The notes beneath the pieces are model-generated. The model searched no databases. It saw nothing but the letters and a program-made list of their open reading frames with translations, and had not been told where the DNA came from. Shown piece by piece: positions 46,539 to 58,019 of a stretch of 64,000 bases of DNA. Each line of letters begins with the position of its first letter. The stretch's first letter is position 1. Source of the DNA: Tetrapyrgos nigripes (taxonomy: Eukaryota > Basidiomycota > Agaricomycetes > Agaricales > Campanellaceae); the NCBI GenBank assembly GCA_013368315.1, contig JAACJM010000305.1, positions 1-64,000 of the forward strand, in the 5' to 3' direction. Position numbers and translations under genes: made by a program.

Positions 46539-49500
46539 TTACTTTGGTACATAGTTTGCAGTAAGGCCACCTTCAAATACCAGTATGCTACGATGGATCA
46601 TAAGCTCACTGCTGGTTTCGGCACTCAGCGAGTGCCTGTGAAGGCCAATCAGATCTCTGCCAACACTAAGTACTCGCTCAACAGAGACTGAAGACCCTGC
46701 GGATGCCCGATTTCAGATAATATAGAAGGTACAGACCCAAAAGACATACCTGGAATAGCAAGGACATCTCTAGCATATGCAGCCAGTCTTGGATAAGACT
46801 GGCAGCTCATCTTCCAAAATGGCAGACAATCTACGCTGATAATAGTTTGATCTCTAAGATAACGTGCATATTCTTCGTCAGCTGTCTCAGTAGCACTCAG
46901 TGAACTGGCTGAAGAACCGAGCAGTGACTCATCATTGAAAAGGTCGTCAATAGAGCTGGCGTTGGTGTTGGAGACGGAAGGAGTTTGAGTTGCAGTCGAG
47001 GGAGTGGCCCTGGAGGAAGGAACGGCAGTGCTGTATAAACTGAGACGCTCCCTGAAAGCAGTCTCCATTCGGTGGCGCCAGTCTCTTGTGAAAAGATTGG
47101 GATTAGCATCAAACAATTTGTGTTTGAGGCGAGGATCTAGCACTGTAGAATTGATTTAGTGAAAGACTTTATGCTGGTAGTAAGAATATGGTCACATACC
47201 TGCTGCAGCGTAGTAGTAGTGCGACTCATATGTTGACTTGTCATAGTACTTCTCCAGCTTCTCTTTACATGCGAAAAGCCCTGCCCACACACTTGCATTC
47301 CTCTTCGCAGTGTCAGATTCCATGAATTTATTGACGGCATTCATGAGCTTAACATAAACAAGGAGAGAGGCGGAGAGAGTAGGAAAGTTGCCGGTCGACA
47401 TTTTCTCTGAGCAGTTGCGAAATATCTGAAAGAGATGTTGAGTGCAGCTCGGACTGCCAGTCGTTGGGGAAGACCTACCTCTAAAAATTCAACAATCACA
47501 TCTACAACCTCCCATTCCTCAGAGCTGATCTTGTATTTTTTGTACAGGTCATTCCGGATACATAACTCATCAATAGCCTGTATAGATTGTGTCAGTAAGG
47601 TACTTGCAATGAGAAATAGAAGATACAAACAGCACGAAGTTCTTTAGCCCACTTGACCATGAAATAAGTCGAGTTCCATCTTGTAATAATGTCAAGGATA
47701 AGGTTGAGCAGTCGCAGCTTCACGCAGGGGTTGCTGATAGCGTTGACGATGCTAATTGTCTTACGGAAACTCCTCTGACCATTGTGGTGACGAACGTGTT
47801 AGTTTAGAGATTTGATGGATCTATAAATATTAATGAGCAAGGTCAGTTCTGATGCACATTTGTAAAGGCGGCAGTGCACATACCTTTTGGACCACAACTG
47901 TCACGTCGACACCGTCTTTTGCCTGAGCTGCCAACAGCTCTGCATCTGACATCTCAGCCATCCCCTCATCTTGTACTGTCACCTCCTCTGCTGTCTCCTC
48001 AGGATTCTTTCCCAGGCCAGCACTACCAGGGGTCTCTACCTGATTAGGGTCAATATCATTGTCACCAACTGCCTTTAGCTCAATCAAGAAGGACTGAACA
48101 GCAAGATGGATTGCATGAGGAAGACAACGAACAGTCATTTCCTCAGGGTCATACCAGGTACGCTGACTTGCTTCATTGAGAATTGAGGCCAGTTCCTGAC
48201 GGAGAGTGTCATTATTGCTAGCATTATCAGCGGCTAGTGCACTGAACTGCCCGTCAAGTGAGTACACGAGTAATAATATTGCAATAGTGCGTATACTCAC
48301 ATCATCAGCCAGACCGTAATCAATAATCTTTTTTGCAAGCAATTCTGCCATATTTTTTCCGGTATGTTGTCCTTTGAGATGTGGGAAGTCGAAGAGTAGT
48401 GACGCCATTTCCCATTCTTCAGTGATGAAGGAAACAACAATAGCCAAGTATGCGAGGTTATTGTTGGATGTCCATGCATCAGCAGCAAAAGCTTTCTTTC
48501 CAGGTGCGTTCTATATCTCGTATAAGTATTAAAAACTCTTCGTATTGATGTAGGACTCACCTTCAGATATTCCTTCAACCGTATCTCCACCTTTTCGTGC
48601 TGTCCATGAATATGATTCTTCACAGCATCCGCGTTCACCATTTTAGTGCCATAAGCAGGACGGAGATGGGTAACGAATCGACGAAAAGCTTGATTTTCCA
48701 TCTCCAAAAATTCTTCGCAACCCAGAACCATCCACTCAGCTAACAGCTGATCTGCCATGGGAAAGTCAAACGCCTGTTATGACAGTGAGTTACTATGATC
48801 TTGTAAATTGTTTTGCATTGTACTCACTTTGTTTGTCCACGAATGCAACGTCAGCTGCTGTGTAGATCCCTCTTCTGGAGTCATGGAGCGATTTGGGAAG
48901 CGAGCGGACATATCTTCAGTGTTTCGAGCAGCCCAGACATTGGTATGTTTTGCTTTGAAGTGATTTAAAAAATTACTTGTTGACCCTCTTCCACTGGCAT
49001 TCCATTTCCACTTCTTTTCTGGCAGCTTCTTGGCGCTACAAAATGCACACGCCATTTCACAGGATACAAGCTTTCCCTCCTCATGTTCGGGTTCCACCAT
49101 TATCAAGAACATATACACAAGGGACTCCTTGGACTGAAATTGAGGATGGTCTGCCACACACGAAGATTTGGGACGGCCAGGCATACTGAGCCGATGCTTG
49201 AGGCCTGTAGTTTCTGTTTCCTCATCGTCTACTTCAATAACTGTGGGTGTTGTGACAGGTATGGGAGCTGGGGTGAGATTTGTTGTGGGGGTAGGAGTAG
49301 GAGTAGGATTTGTAGTAGGAGTAGGAGTAGGATTTCGAGCTGTTGCAGATGAAGAGCCTAAGGTCTGGGCAGGCTCAGTTACTTCTTCTGGGTGTGCGTC
49401 ACCAGGTGTGAACATTCCATTTGTTTTGCGTGCTTTTGTACCACGAGGCTGGTGTGTAGGGGATGATGTGGCATCTTCGCTGCCATCTGGGCATTGTTTT

Positions 49501-49568
49501 CGCTTTGGTTGGCGTCTTGAACCTTCAGGAAGCACGAGTGTGGGGTCAGGGCGGTCATGTTCGACCAT
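46539..49568 (-). CDS. hAT transposase, nine exons, intact
   Basis: Exons: 49568-48828, 48773-48561, 48510-48301, 48246-47884, 47774-47631, 47577-47479, 47425-47200, 47142-46750, 46696-46539. The joined length, 2547 bases, is an exact codon multiple giving 848 residues without a stop. A Pro/Thr-rich N-terminus precedes a BED-type zinc finger (CAFCSAKK..LNHFKAKH). The RNase H-like core has AADAWTSNNNLAYLAIV with the first acidic site, ADNASNND, and ITRWNSTYFMVKWA. The dimerisation part follows (LPFWKMSCQSYPRLAAYA, SSVSVERVLSVGRDLI). All introns have GT..AG ends and are 49-109 bases long; the donor after exon 5 (GTTTGT) is weak. hAT transposases cut DNA at the terminal repeats and reinsert it with 8-base duplications, as seen here. 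Confidence 0.93.
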
Positions 49569-49879
49569 TTTGAGTAGCGGTATGATTGCTCGTCATTAAA
49601 TCCACTCACCTGAATGCTGAACCTGACTTGATTAGTTAGTACTAGCTAAGAATGGAGTTGAAAATAAGCCAGGGATATGAGTTCAAGAGAAAAGATAAGA
49701 AATCAGAGAATAGAATAGTATGCGTCTAGGATTCTGAGCCTTCAATATCGGAGCGCCAGTGTTCGCAAAACACTCAAATCATTCAGTGCTATGAAGGATT
49801 CATGCTGTCTGTTGGAGCCATATATACTATTTGTGGCTGTAGTAATAGTACAATATAGTATTTCTGAAACCTCCAGCAT

Positions 49880-50020
49880 TGGGCTCTCCATCCGCAGATC
49901 ATCTCTGGATTGGTCGGATGCCATCCGTCGGATGGTGGAGGAGGAAGAGCACCATCCGCAGATCATCTCCGGATTGGTCGGATGCCATCCGTTGGATGGT
50001 GGAGGAGGAAGAGCACCATC
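49880..50020 (+). repeat. Tandem subterminal repeat of hAT element, unit about 67 bases
   Basis: Two nearly identical copies containing GGATTGGTCGGATGCCATCC and GGATGGTGGAGGAGGAAGAG. Together with CGGATG motifs at the other end, these are likely transposase-binding sites. Confidence 0.85.
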
Positions 50021-50095
50021 CACATCTGAATCTGAAGCTAGCAATCGCTCGGATGGCACTGAATCATCCAATCCGATAGGAGCCCTAATCTCACC

Positions 50096-51127
50096 ACGGC
50101 GTTGAGAGTCAGGAGTGGAGCCAAGAAGAAAGCGTCCTCAACGTAGAGGCCAGTAGCGATGCAAAAGACCTCAAACTGCCCGTTCGCGTTGATATCACTG
50201 CTTTCATCAGATAAGATTAGTGGCAGGTGTTCCTCAGATAGGAAGAGGGGATTTGGAGAAGTGAGTTTGGTATTTTTCATGAATCGTATTACTGTGGACA
50301 GCTCACTGACTACTACTACTTATTTTCCTTTCGTTCCTTTGCTCCTTACCCTTCTCCAAATTGTATTGATATATGCTACACACCCACTCGCTTCAGCTCC
50401 TCCTCCTTCGCCATCCTTGCACTTTCACCGCTTTGTACCCAAACCCATCCAAACTCCCCACTTCTTCCTGCGACTTGAGGCAGAACATACTGAGCAGAAG
50501 GATCTGGGGCTTTGAAGACGAACGTAATCCTGGATCCATGTATTTACCCTCTATCTTGTGTCCTGTCCCTTCCGGGTTGGATTGGAGAGGTCAGTTTAAG
50601 ATTTTGCTTTGTGTTTAGTAAATGTCAATGATGACGCATCTACTCTTTTCCTTCATATCTTTCTCTTTTTCGTTTCGATTTTCCCAACGCAGCCTCTCCC
50701 TCTCCCACACGTCATCCTTTCTTCTTCATGTCGGCCTCTTTTTGGCGATCTTCCCCGCTCTGGTGGCCTGTTCTGGCGGTCCACTTATTGATGTGAGGGT
50801 GTACCTGCTGTAAGGGTACTGCTACAGTGCTGCTACTTTCGGGGCTGACGTCGTATGTTGACTGGAGCCGAGAGGGGTAGTGTCGTTGTCGGTGTGGATT
50901 TTGGAGCTGGCATTGATGATGGGGTGTTGATGTGTTGGTGGTAGCTAGCACTAGTGTGTTGGGTTGGGTGTCTCATCGGCTCCTTTTTTACCTTTCCTCT
51001 TCTTTTTCCCTACGTCGTTTTCTACGTTATCCTGATTGTTGTGCTTTGTTTGCCTCACTGATACTGAGCTTACCGATCTCTTTGTTCTTATCCAGGATCT
51101 GAACAAAGTTGCGAATTTTCCTCCCTG
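50096..51127. other. No gene recognised
   Basis: The minus-strand frame 50280-50096 (MKNTKLTSPNPLF..) ends at a GTGAGA-type donor at the hAT insertion site and could be an exon of a gene split by the transposon, but I recognise nothing in it. A plus frame at 50159-50515 has a hydrophobic stretch (FVPLLLTLLQIVLIYA) without family match. Confidence 0.35.
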
Positions 51128-51135
51128 AAACTAAG

Positions 51136-51791
51136 TAGGGCTCCGCGCCGTACCAGTACTGTACAGTTTGTACTGGTACCGTACGACGGATATGGTCCCG
51201 TACCATACAAGGGTGCTGCAGGGTCCAATACGGGTATGGGTACTGGACGGGTAAACCCGTATTGGATCGTATTTTTTTACAGCCATCATATGGGTTTGTA
51301 CGGTATACGGGTCGGCCATCCATCGGTGAAGGCTTTTCTCTGTGTTTATGCCATACACTACCTCTGTCAATTAAATATCGTCAAATACTGAGCAGTTTGC
51401 GGCAGAAAATCTTGGGAAATTGATGCTTGGTCACATTGAGGGAAAATGTACTTACCAAAAAAGGTGCGTAGAGACCTGCTGAAGTGTTACCAAAATGCTT
51501 TGTGCCTCAAAGTCATCTCGAATGCACTGTTAAGGTGAGCAGTGCACTACTTCGAATTGTTTCTCGCATTAATAAGTCCAAATAAGTCTTTCAAATCAGA
51601 TTCCTGGCCATTTCCTGGCAAAAAGACCCGTATACCCGTATTGACCCGTAATACTGCCGTATCAGTACCCGTCCCGTATCATACAAACTTCCAGATGAAC
51701 CCGTACGAATACGAGGACGGGTACACTGTACCAGTACTGGACCCGTAAAAAATACGGGCGTACCAGTATTACTGGACAGTGCGGAGCCCTA
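51136..51791. mobile_element. hAT-type MITE, 656 bases
   Basis: Perfect 8-base target duplication AAACTAAG (51128-51135 and 51792-51799). Ends start TAGGGCTCCGC in inverted orientation. The outer 150-200 bases on each side are packed with CCCGTA/TACGGG motifs. The interior has no gene. The TAGGGCT start resembles the full hAT element at 46365-50087, but the subterminal motifs differ (CCCGTA against CGGATGG), so another transposase probably moves it. Confidence 0.92.
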
Positions 51792-51799
51792 AAACTAAG

Positions 51800-52403
51800 A
51801 ACTATTAAGCTGGATCCAGGCTTCAAGTTACAGACTATGACTATGTCTCGAATAGTATGTACATAGTTGCTTCTCATTAATATATCTTTCTTCACAGCTT
51901 TTTTTTGCAATCATGAACATGATCAGCTACAACCTGCTGCTAAAACTATAGCAAGGCGTCAGTGTGTAGCTAGCCTTGCTACCGGCGTTTTCACTATGAG
52001 TAGGTATTGTGTAATATCTCGTTATTACAGTGAATCTCAACTAACTACAGCATGATATTCTTAGTATAGCTAACGCTGTAACCCTATGGGCCTCGTAACT
52101 TGCCATGTGAAGCAGTGGCACCTTTCCCCAGTCAGATGACCATAGATGTCAGTACGGTCCAGAAATTACCGAAAGTCAATTTTTGAGGCACGAGTAAACA
52201 GCGAAGTTAGTAATCCAATTTTGATGGCACATTTTGACTCCACAAGGCCCTCTCTCTCTAAAGAGAGTCGGGGATTGATGCGACACTGACAACTGTAAAT
52301 GTATTGATGTGGTAGCGTTAACAAAGAGAAAGTGAGGTTTTCGTTTTGGTTTCGCAGAGACAGGGTAAAAAGAGATAATAAGAAGGAGACCAGAGGACGA
52401 AGA
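51800..52403. other. Intergenic repeat debris
   Basis: No gene. The stretch CAGTGGCACCTTTCCCCAGT at about 52112 resembles 18238-18258, a short repeat found beside the tRNA relic there. Confidence 0.4.
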
Positions 52404-52411
52404 AGCAGCAC

Positions 52412-55400
52412 TAGTGTTGTAAACGGCTCGACTCGGCTCCGGCTAGCTGCAGAGTCGAGCCGCATTTAGAGTGAGCTGAACCGGTCGATCAGCTCCAGGC
52501 TCCACATGGTTCAACTCCAGCTCACGGCCAGCTCGAGTCGTCTTGAACCTACTCTTTCTTACCAGTCAAATACAACTTTCTACCTTGTCGCTACAGCCTG
52601 TAACCACTTCTCGCATTCTGTACCTCTATACTCGTTGCAAAATACAACTCATCTCCAAGAATTCCAACCCTGTCTGCCAAGTTTTTCATGCTCAACTCCA
52701 TCCATCTTCCATCATAGTATGGAAGCCCCACTTCCGTCTTCTGCGGCATCAGTTCTATGGGAATATGTACTTTTGAATAGGTACTGTGAAGGGAAGAAGG
52801 TGTGACCATCAAGGTTTGTTGCACTACTTCTCAAAAACGTCGCATCACATCTCAGAAAGGTAACTGACCCTTTCATTTACACCAGACACACACCCATGCC
52901 GACCTCTTTCATGGCATCAAATGATGAGGAAATAGGGCCACTCAGACTTGCTAGAGACCTAAAAGTCAACGCTGACTCTCCTCACCCCTGTCTTCACAAT
53001 GGCAAAAACTCGAAATAACAAGAAAAACCATAACGAGGATCCTTCCAGCACAGGTGCATATATCAGGATCTTCAATTGTTTACTTGGTACTAACTACAAA
53101 CACTCAGAAACAGGTAAGTCTGCTGTCCCACCAAGACCTACAGCAACACGGAGAAAAGCACATCAACCACAAACTGTGACTTTTGCTGTCAATGGTAGAT
53201 AATTTACCTTGCTCTAATGTGACCTTTGCTTTTGATACTAATCTCTATCATAGATGATGAAAACAACATATTTGTGGATCAGAACACCGCTCAGACACCA
53301 TCTCACCCTCAAGATGGACAGAATGAAGAGACTATAATACATGAAGGTATGTTTATATGGCTGTACACTTCTTTTCACTGTGTTCTGACTATTGTCTAGA
53401 GGCTTCGACTGCAGATAGTGTGTACCTTACATTTCACCATTGTCCCACCAATTTATCATTCCACAGATACACACGAAGACATCTTTCAGACTCCTAATCA
53501 ATGATCACAATGCCCACAAAGAGGGCCAACTCCCCTAGATCCTCAACTTGATCCTCCTCAACTTCAGACACTGAGAGGACCTTGTTGTCAACCAGATCCG
53601 GAACCTGAGTCAGACACACCCCTTCAAACGCCAACTCGTCGTTCTCGCCATGCACCTGCTACTCCCATTGCTGAAGAGTCATCCATTCAATGAGAGCTGG
53701 ATGCTCTCTCAGCCTTATCTAGTCCAACTACTCCAGTCTTCAACCATGCTCCGTCAACCATTCAACTTCATCCTTCTGATGTTGCTTCATCAGTTACAAC
53801 AACACCTCGTGCTGGACCACATAGTACCCCACACTGATCTGCAAAGAAGGTGAAGAAGAAGAAACCCAAAGTGAATGACATCTGGCCTTTCTTTGAGCTT
53901 GATGGACATACCAAAAGACAAACTTGTACAAAATGCAGGTGTGTATAGTATTGTGTTTTGATATCACTACGTCATTCCTCGATATTCACACTCCCTTTCA
54001 TTGTTGCAGCCATGATGCATCTGTCTCAGGCAATAATGCTCCCGATTCATTCAGTCCAAATATGTTGACAGGATCACTCTGAAAACATCTCTATACCTGA
54101 CATCTTGCCTTCTGGATCGAATCCTGTGATAGGCTCAAGGTTGATATCACAGCTAAGGAAGCAAGACCTTATGTTGAATCCTTCTGTGCAGACACTCATG
54201 CGTACACGTCAGAAATACCACAACGGGCATATTCCTGGGATGCCTTCAGGGATGCAATCTGCGAGTTCATAGTCTCGGATGATCAGGTTTGTTATTTCTT
54301 TTGGCCTCATTGCATGACTGACCATCAATCTTATTTAGGCCATCAACACTATTGAGAATCCCAAACTCCGGGTGGTTTTCTTGATGCTGAAAAAGGATCT
54401 GAATGATAGCGACATTCCTCATCGTCACAAAATCCGTAACTGGATAATGGAGCTCTGGGAGGAGCACTTGGATAATCTTATGCAAGAGTTTGAGGTACGT
54501 ACAGATTTTTAAAAAAATCTCTTGTTCACTTCTCATTTGGATCATGTCTTACAGCACGCACTCGGCAAAATCAGTTTCACTTCTGATATGTGGACAAACA
54601 GCAATATGATGCCATTTCTAGCAGTCATAGTACACTGGATTGAGATGAAGAAGACCCCAAAGGACAGATTTGAGCTCAAAACTGTGTGCAGAGCTCATCG
54701 GTTTTCATTGGGTGCCAGGAAGACACAATGGTGAGCATTTGGGGCGTGCAATGTTATACGTGTTTGGTCACGTCAACCTTTGTCCAAAAGTAAGTCATCT
54801 TATCTCCTCATTGTATTCTTAACTCTTGAGTATCATAGCTTGGCCATGGAACTATGGATGCTGCCGGAAATAATGATACAGCTTTGGAGTACATTGAACA
54901 AGAGCTTGATTTTTGAGGCATTGCCTGGTCAAGAAAGCAATCTCAAATTTGGTGAGTTCTGTTGTTGATCTGTTCCAATAAATTGTTATCAAACACTTGG
55001 CCAGGTGCTTTCCTCATAGTGTCAATCACAGTGCACTCACTGACTTGAGTTTCACTGACGAGACAGCAGCAGATTACGACCCTGAAGTCTCCTTCCAAAG
55101 AGATCTTATAGCTAATTTGTGGACTATCATCAGAATGGTGAGTCTGAGTCTCTTCTCTGCACTGGAAGTGGTATCAATGAAGTTACAGATCCGCACCAGC
55201 TCACAATGACGGGAGTTCTTTGCCCAATGTACGCCTTATTCAATTGGTTGACATGGAGTTGCTCAGAGACGTGAAAAATCAATGGTCCTCTGTACTTCTG
55301 ATGCTTCTCTGGGCTATCTTACTGAAAGAGGTATCTGAAGTTCTCATGTCTTGTTCTCTGCTGTGGCATTAATGATGAGTTTATAGGCAATCAAGTGAAT

Positions 55401-57190
55401 GATCAGCTCCAGTGAGTATCCCAAGTTGAAGAAATATTGGATAACAGGAGAGGAATGGGATGCCCTTGAGGCCTATGTTCAGATTCTGCAGGTGAGCATA
55501 CCTCACCAATGGTTGGATCATTCATATTCTTATCTTAAACATCTGTAGATTCTGCATGCTTTTCAGGAATGGCTTTCTGGAGAAAAGACACCAACACTAT
55601 CTTTTGCTGTTCCGAGTTATGAGGCCATGGTCACAAAGTGGGAGAAACTTAAGGATGCACTACCTCAGTATGCTACTGTCATTGATGCTGGCATTGCAAA
55701 GCTTCACAAGTACTGTGACCATGTGGAAGCATCCGACACATACACATTGGCAATGAGTAAGCGTGTTCCGATTCTAAACCACAATCGAGCAGTTTGCTGA
55801 TGGATGTATTCTAGTTTTAAACCTGAGTATGAAGCTTGATTGGTTCAGACATTTTGCTCCGCATTGACTAGCTGAGGCAAAACAACTTTTTCTCCATGAA
55901 GTAAGTCATCTTTCTTGGAAGTAGCTGCTTGTTTTCACTTGTGTATGTGCCTTGTCTCAGGTCGAATCATACTCTGCAGTGGTAGTTGGTGATGGTCAAC
56001 AAACTACACTATCAGATTTATCAAATGATGACTGGGCAGATGCCATCCTTGGCCTTCCAACCAAGGATAAGCAACCTACATGCTGCGTCTCCTGGGCCAT
56101 TGAGGATGAGGTCAATAGCTACCTTTCTGAAGCGCTAGCTGATCCAAAAAAGGATGAAGTGGCATACTGGGAGGTTCGTGATTCCATGAGTGATACTTCT
56201 GTTGAAGCTCATGACAGAACGGATATCTAGGATAGCCAAGCTCATTTCCCCACTATTTTCCGTCTAGCCCTTGATATCCTTCCCATTCAAGCCTCCTCTG
56301 TTCCATGTGAGCGCGTGTTTTCCTCGTTGAGCGATACCAATACTAAAAAGCACAATCGGATCAGCCCTGAGCTCAATGAAGCATTACAGATGCTCAAATT
56401 CACACTATGGCATGGGAACCCACTCTCATTTACAGATAGGACTAGTCTTGAAGAGGAATTGGCTGTACTGAAGCAATTGTTGGCTGAGCAGTGCAACGAG
56501 TTAGAAGACAAGAAAGTTTCAATTGAGAAGTTGCTGCAGATGGTGAACAGGGTTGACAAGTAAATGGAAACTTCTATTCTCTATTGTACATAGGTAAACA
56601 TGCATGATAATGGATAATAGGGTGACAAAAGGTCTAGAGTGTGTGTTGACATTAACTTGACTGTAACTGGCTGAGTCTGAATGACATGGAGGAAACAGAA
56701 ACCAACAAAAAGCCTGTAGAGCGCCCATGCACAGTAGTACGTAGTACAAGATCTAGAGGTCTAATGTCAAGCAGCACTCACAGAATCCCATATGTGTCTC
56801 ATCCTAAATAGCCTGTAACATCCATACGAGCAGCAGCTGCTGAATAGTCATTGGATAACTTGTGAGTTTGGCATCGAGTATAGGTGGAAAAAATGGTTCT
56901 AAAAGCTTGAGGCTGATATCGCAAGTGCATAATGAGGAGATTCTGAGGCAAGCATAGCGTAGCGGCATCCAGAAAGTCCTGAGGAGCTGTGGTAGAAGAT
57001 GGGGGCAGTCAAAAGTCGCTTGAAAGCAAACGACGCGCGGCCTAAAAAAAGCTCAGAAAATGACATAACTCCGCAACTTTAGTCGGAGCCAGCCGGAACA
57101 GAACGACTCTAGAGCCGAGTCGAACCATTTATGAATAGGGCCATACGGAGCCGGGTCAGAACGGACCAGAGCCGGACCGTTACAACACTA
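52412..57190. mobile_element. Older hAT element, decayed
   Basis: 4779 bases with a perfect 8-base target duplication AGCAGCAC (52404-52411 and 57191-57198). Ends read TAGTGTTGTAA in inverted orientation, followed by CGGCTC/CGGTCC-rich subterminal sequence. The plus-strand transposase is interrupted by several stops. It is a different hAT lineage from 46365-50087: ends and protein differ. Confidence 0.92.
52999..56563 (+). pseudogene. hAT transposase, decayed
   Basis: Multi-exon gene from the ATG at 52999 (MAKTRNNKKNH). A BED-type finger begins DIWPFFELDGHTKRQTCTKC (about 53876). The catalytic region has HALGKISFTSDMWTNSNMMPFLAVIVHW (54555), then LGHGTMDAAGNNDTALEYIEQEL-like sequence in a shifted frame and RCFPHSVNHSALT (55000). 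The C-terminal dimerisation block is LALDILPIQASSVPCERVFSS (about 56270), then KKHNRISPELNEALQMLKF, ending at 56561-56563. In-frame stops include TAG before DSQAHFP (56228) and TGA codons near 54914 and 55870. Its order of motifs follows the hAT family, so loss of function is recent enough to leave all domains recognisable. Confidence 0.88.
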
Positions 57191-57199
57191 AGCAGCACT

Positions 57200-57715
57200 G
57201 TAAACAATCGAGTGATCGATCGAAAAATTTGCTCCCGCCTGCGGCTCTTATAGTTATACTTCCGTTGACGGATTTGAATGCGGTACTCCCGCCTCCTGCC
57301 CATCCCGTCGCGCTTGCCTTAAGTGAATAAAACATAGTTTCCCGGCCAAAAAAATGACCCAGGAACCGTCTATGCATCAAGAGGGAATCGAACCCCCGGC
57401 GGGTCGAACGGGAAATTTTCAACTACTGTATGGCAACGACCCAGGTTACCACTACCCCATTGATGCTACAGTCGCATAGGCAACAAACCTGTATCTCTCT
57501 TGACCAGCCTGAGGCCTGTCAAGGATGAGTAGGGAAGGGACTTAGAAAGAAAGGAAGGCTAGGGAGTCGGGAGGCGAGAGAGAGAAAGAAAAAAAGAGAA
57601 AGAAATAGACTAAACGGAAGTAGATCGATTGAGAAATTTGCTTCCATTCCAAATTTTACTTCCATTTTGCTCTCGCCTGCGGCCTCCCTTATTATATACT
57701 TTCGGAAGACGGGAA
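57200..57715. repeat. Duplicated block on both sides of tRNA-Gly
   Basis: GATCGATCGAAAAATTTGCT..CTCGCCTGCGG-type sequence at about 57210-57270 recurs, diverged, at 57623-57700 (GATCGATTGAGAAATTTGCT, CTCTCGCCTGCGGC, TATACTTTC). The tRNA gene lies between them. The spacing suggests a local duplication of tRNA downstream sequence. Confidence 0.6.
57374..57466 (-). tRNA. tRNA-Gly(GCC) with intron
   Basis: Full cloverleaf on minus. The acceptor stem GCATCAA/TTGATGC is perfect. D stem GGGT/ACCT, anticodon stem GGTCG/CGACC, loop TTGCCA plus T with anticodon GCC. A 23-base intron (57408-57430) follows the base 3' of the anticodon, the normal place. The T arm GGGGG-TTCGATT-CCCTC contains the canonical TTCGA box. 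Minus-strand polymerase III terminator not examined in detail. Confidence 0.92.
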
Positions 57716-57719
57716 GCTC

Positions 57720-58019
57720 TAGACCTGGTTAGAGAGGTTGAAGGCATCTGTTCGTATCGTAAGGGTCTGTCAGTGAGTCACTGTTTGGAAAAGCGAGTAG
57801 GATAATGATATCTGATAATTTATGGTACAACACGACACCGGGACAGTGTAGCCTACTAGAGAGAAGATACAAACAACGCAAGCTATATGCGTTGGAAGAG
57901 ACTTCTTCACCAATAACCCTAGTCCCTCTTCCCACCTCCAGCCTTCGGTACCTCCCAAACCACAGTCCCTCCATTACTCGTCATATTCAACTCCCTCATC
58001 CTACCTTCACTTCTTCTCA
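57720..58019. other. 3' flank of the MPDU1-type gene
   Basis: Downstream of the minus-strand gene. No separate gene seen; open frames here are shadows of low-complexity sequence. Confidence 0.4.

Larger units (their letters stand above)
46365..50087. mobile_element. hAT transposon, apparently intact
   Basis: 3723 bases with a perfect 8-base target duplication ATCTCACC (46357-46364 and 50088-50095). Terminal inverted repeats begin TAGGGCTCCTATCGGAT at both ends, 22 bases with one mismatch. Subterminal regions are full of CGGATGG-like motifs (46380-46490 and 49890-50060). The single minus-strand gene encodes a complete hAT transposase. The intact gene, matching ends and perfect duplication point to a recent insertion that could still be mobile. 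Confidence 0.95.

Noticed and set aside
51136..51370. Palindrome-rich GTAC sequence as a replication origin
   Set aside because: Fully explained by the MITE with its inverted ends and target duplication.
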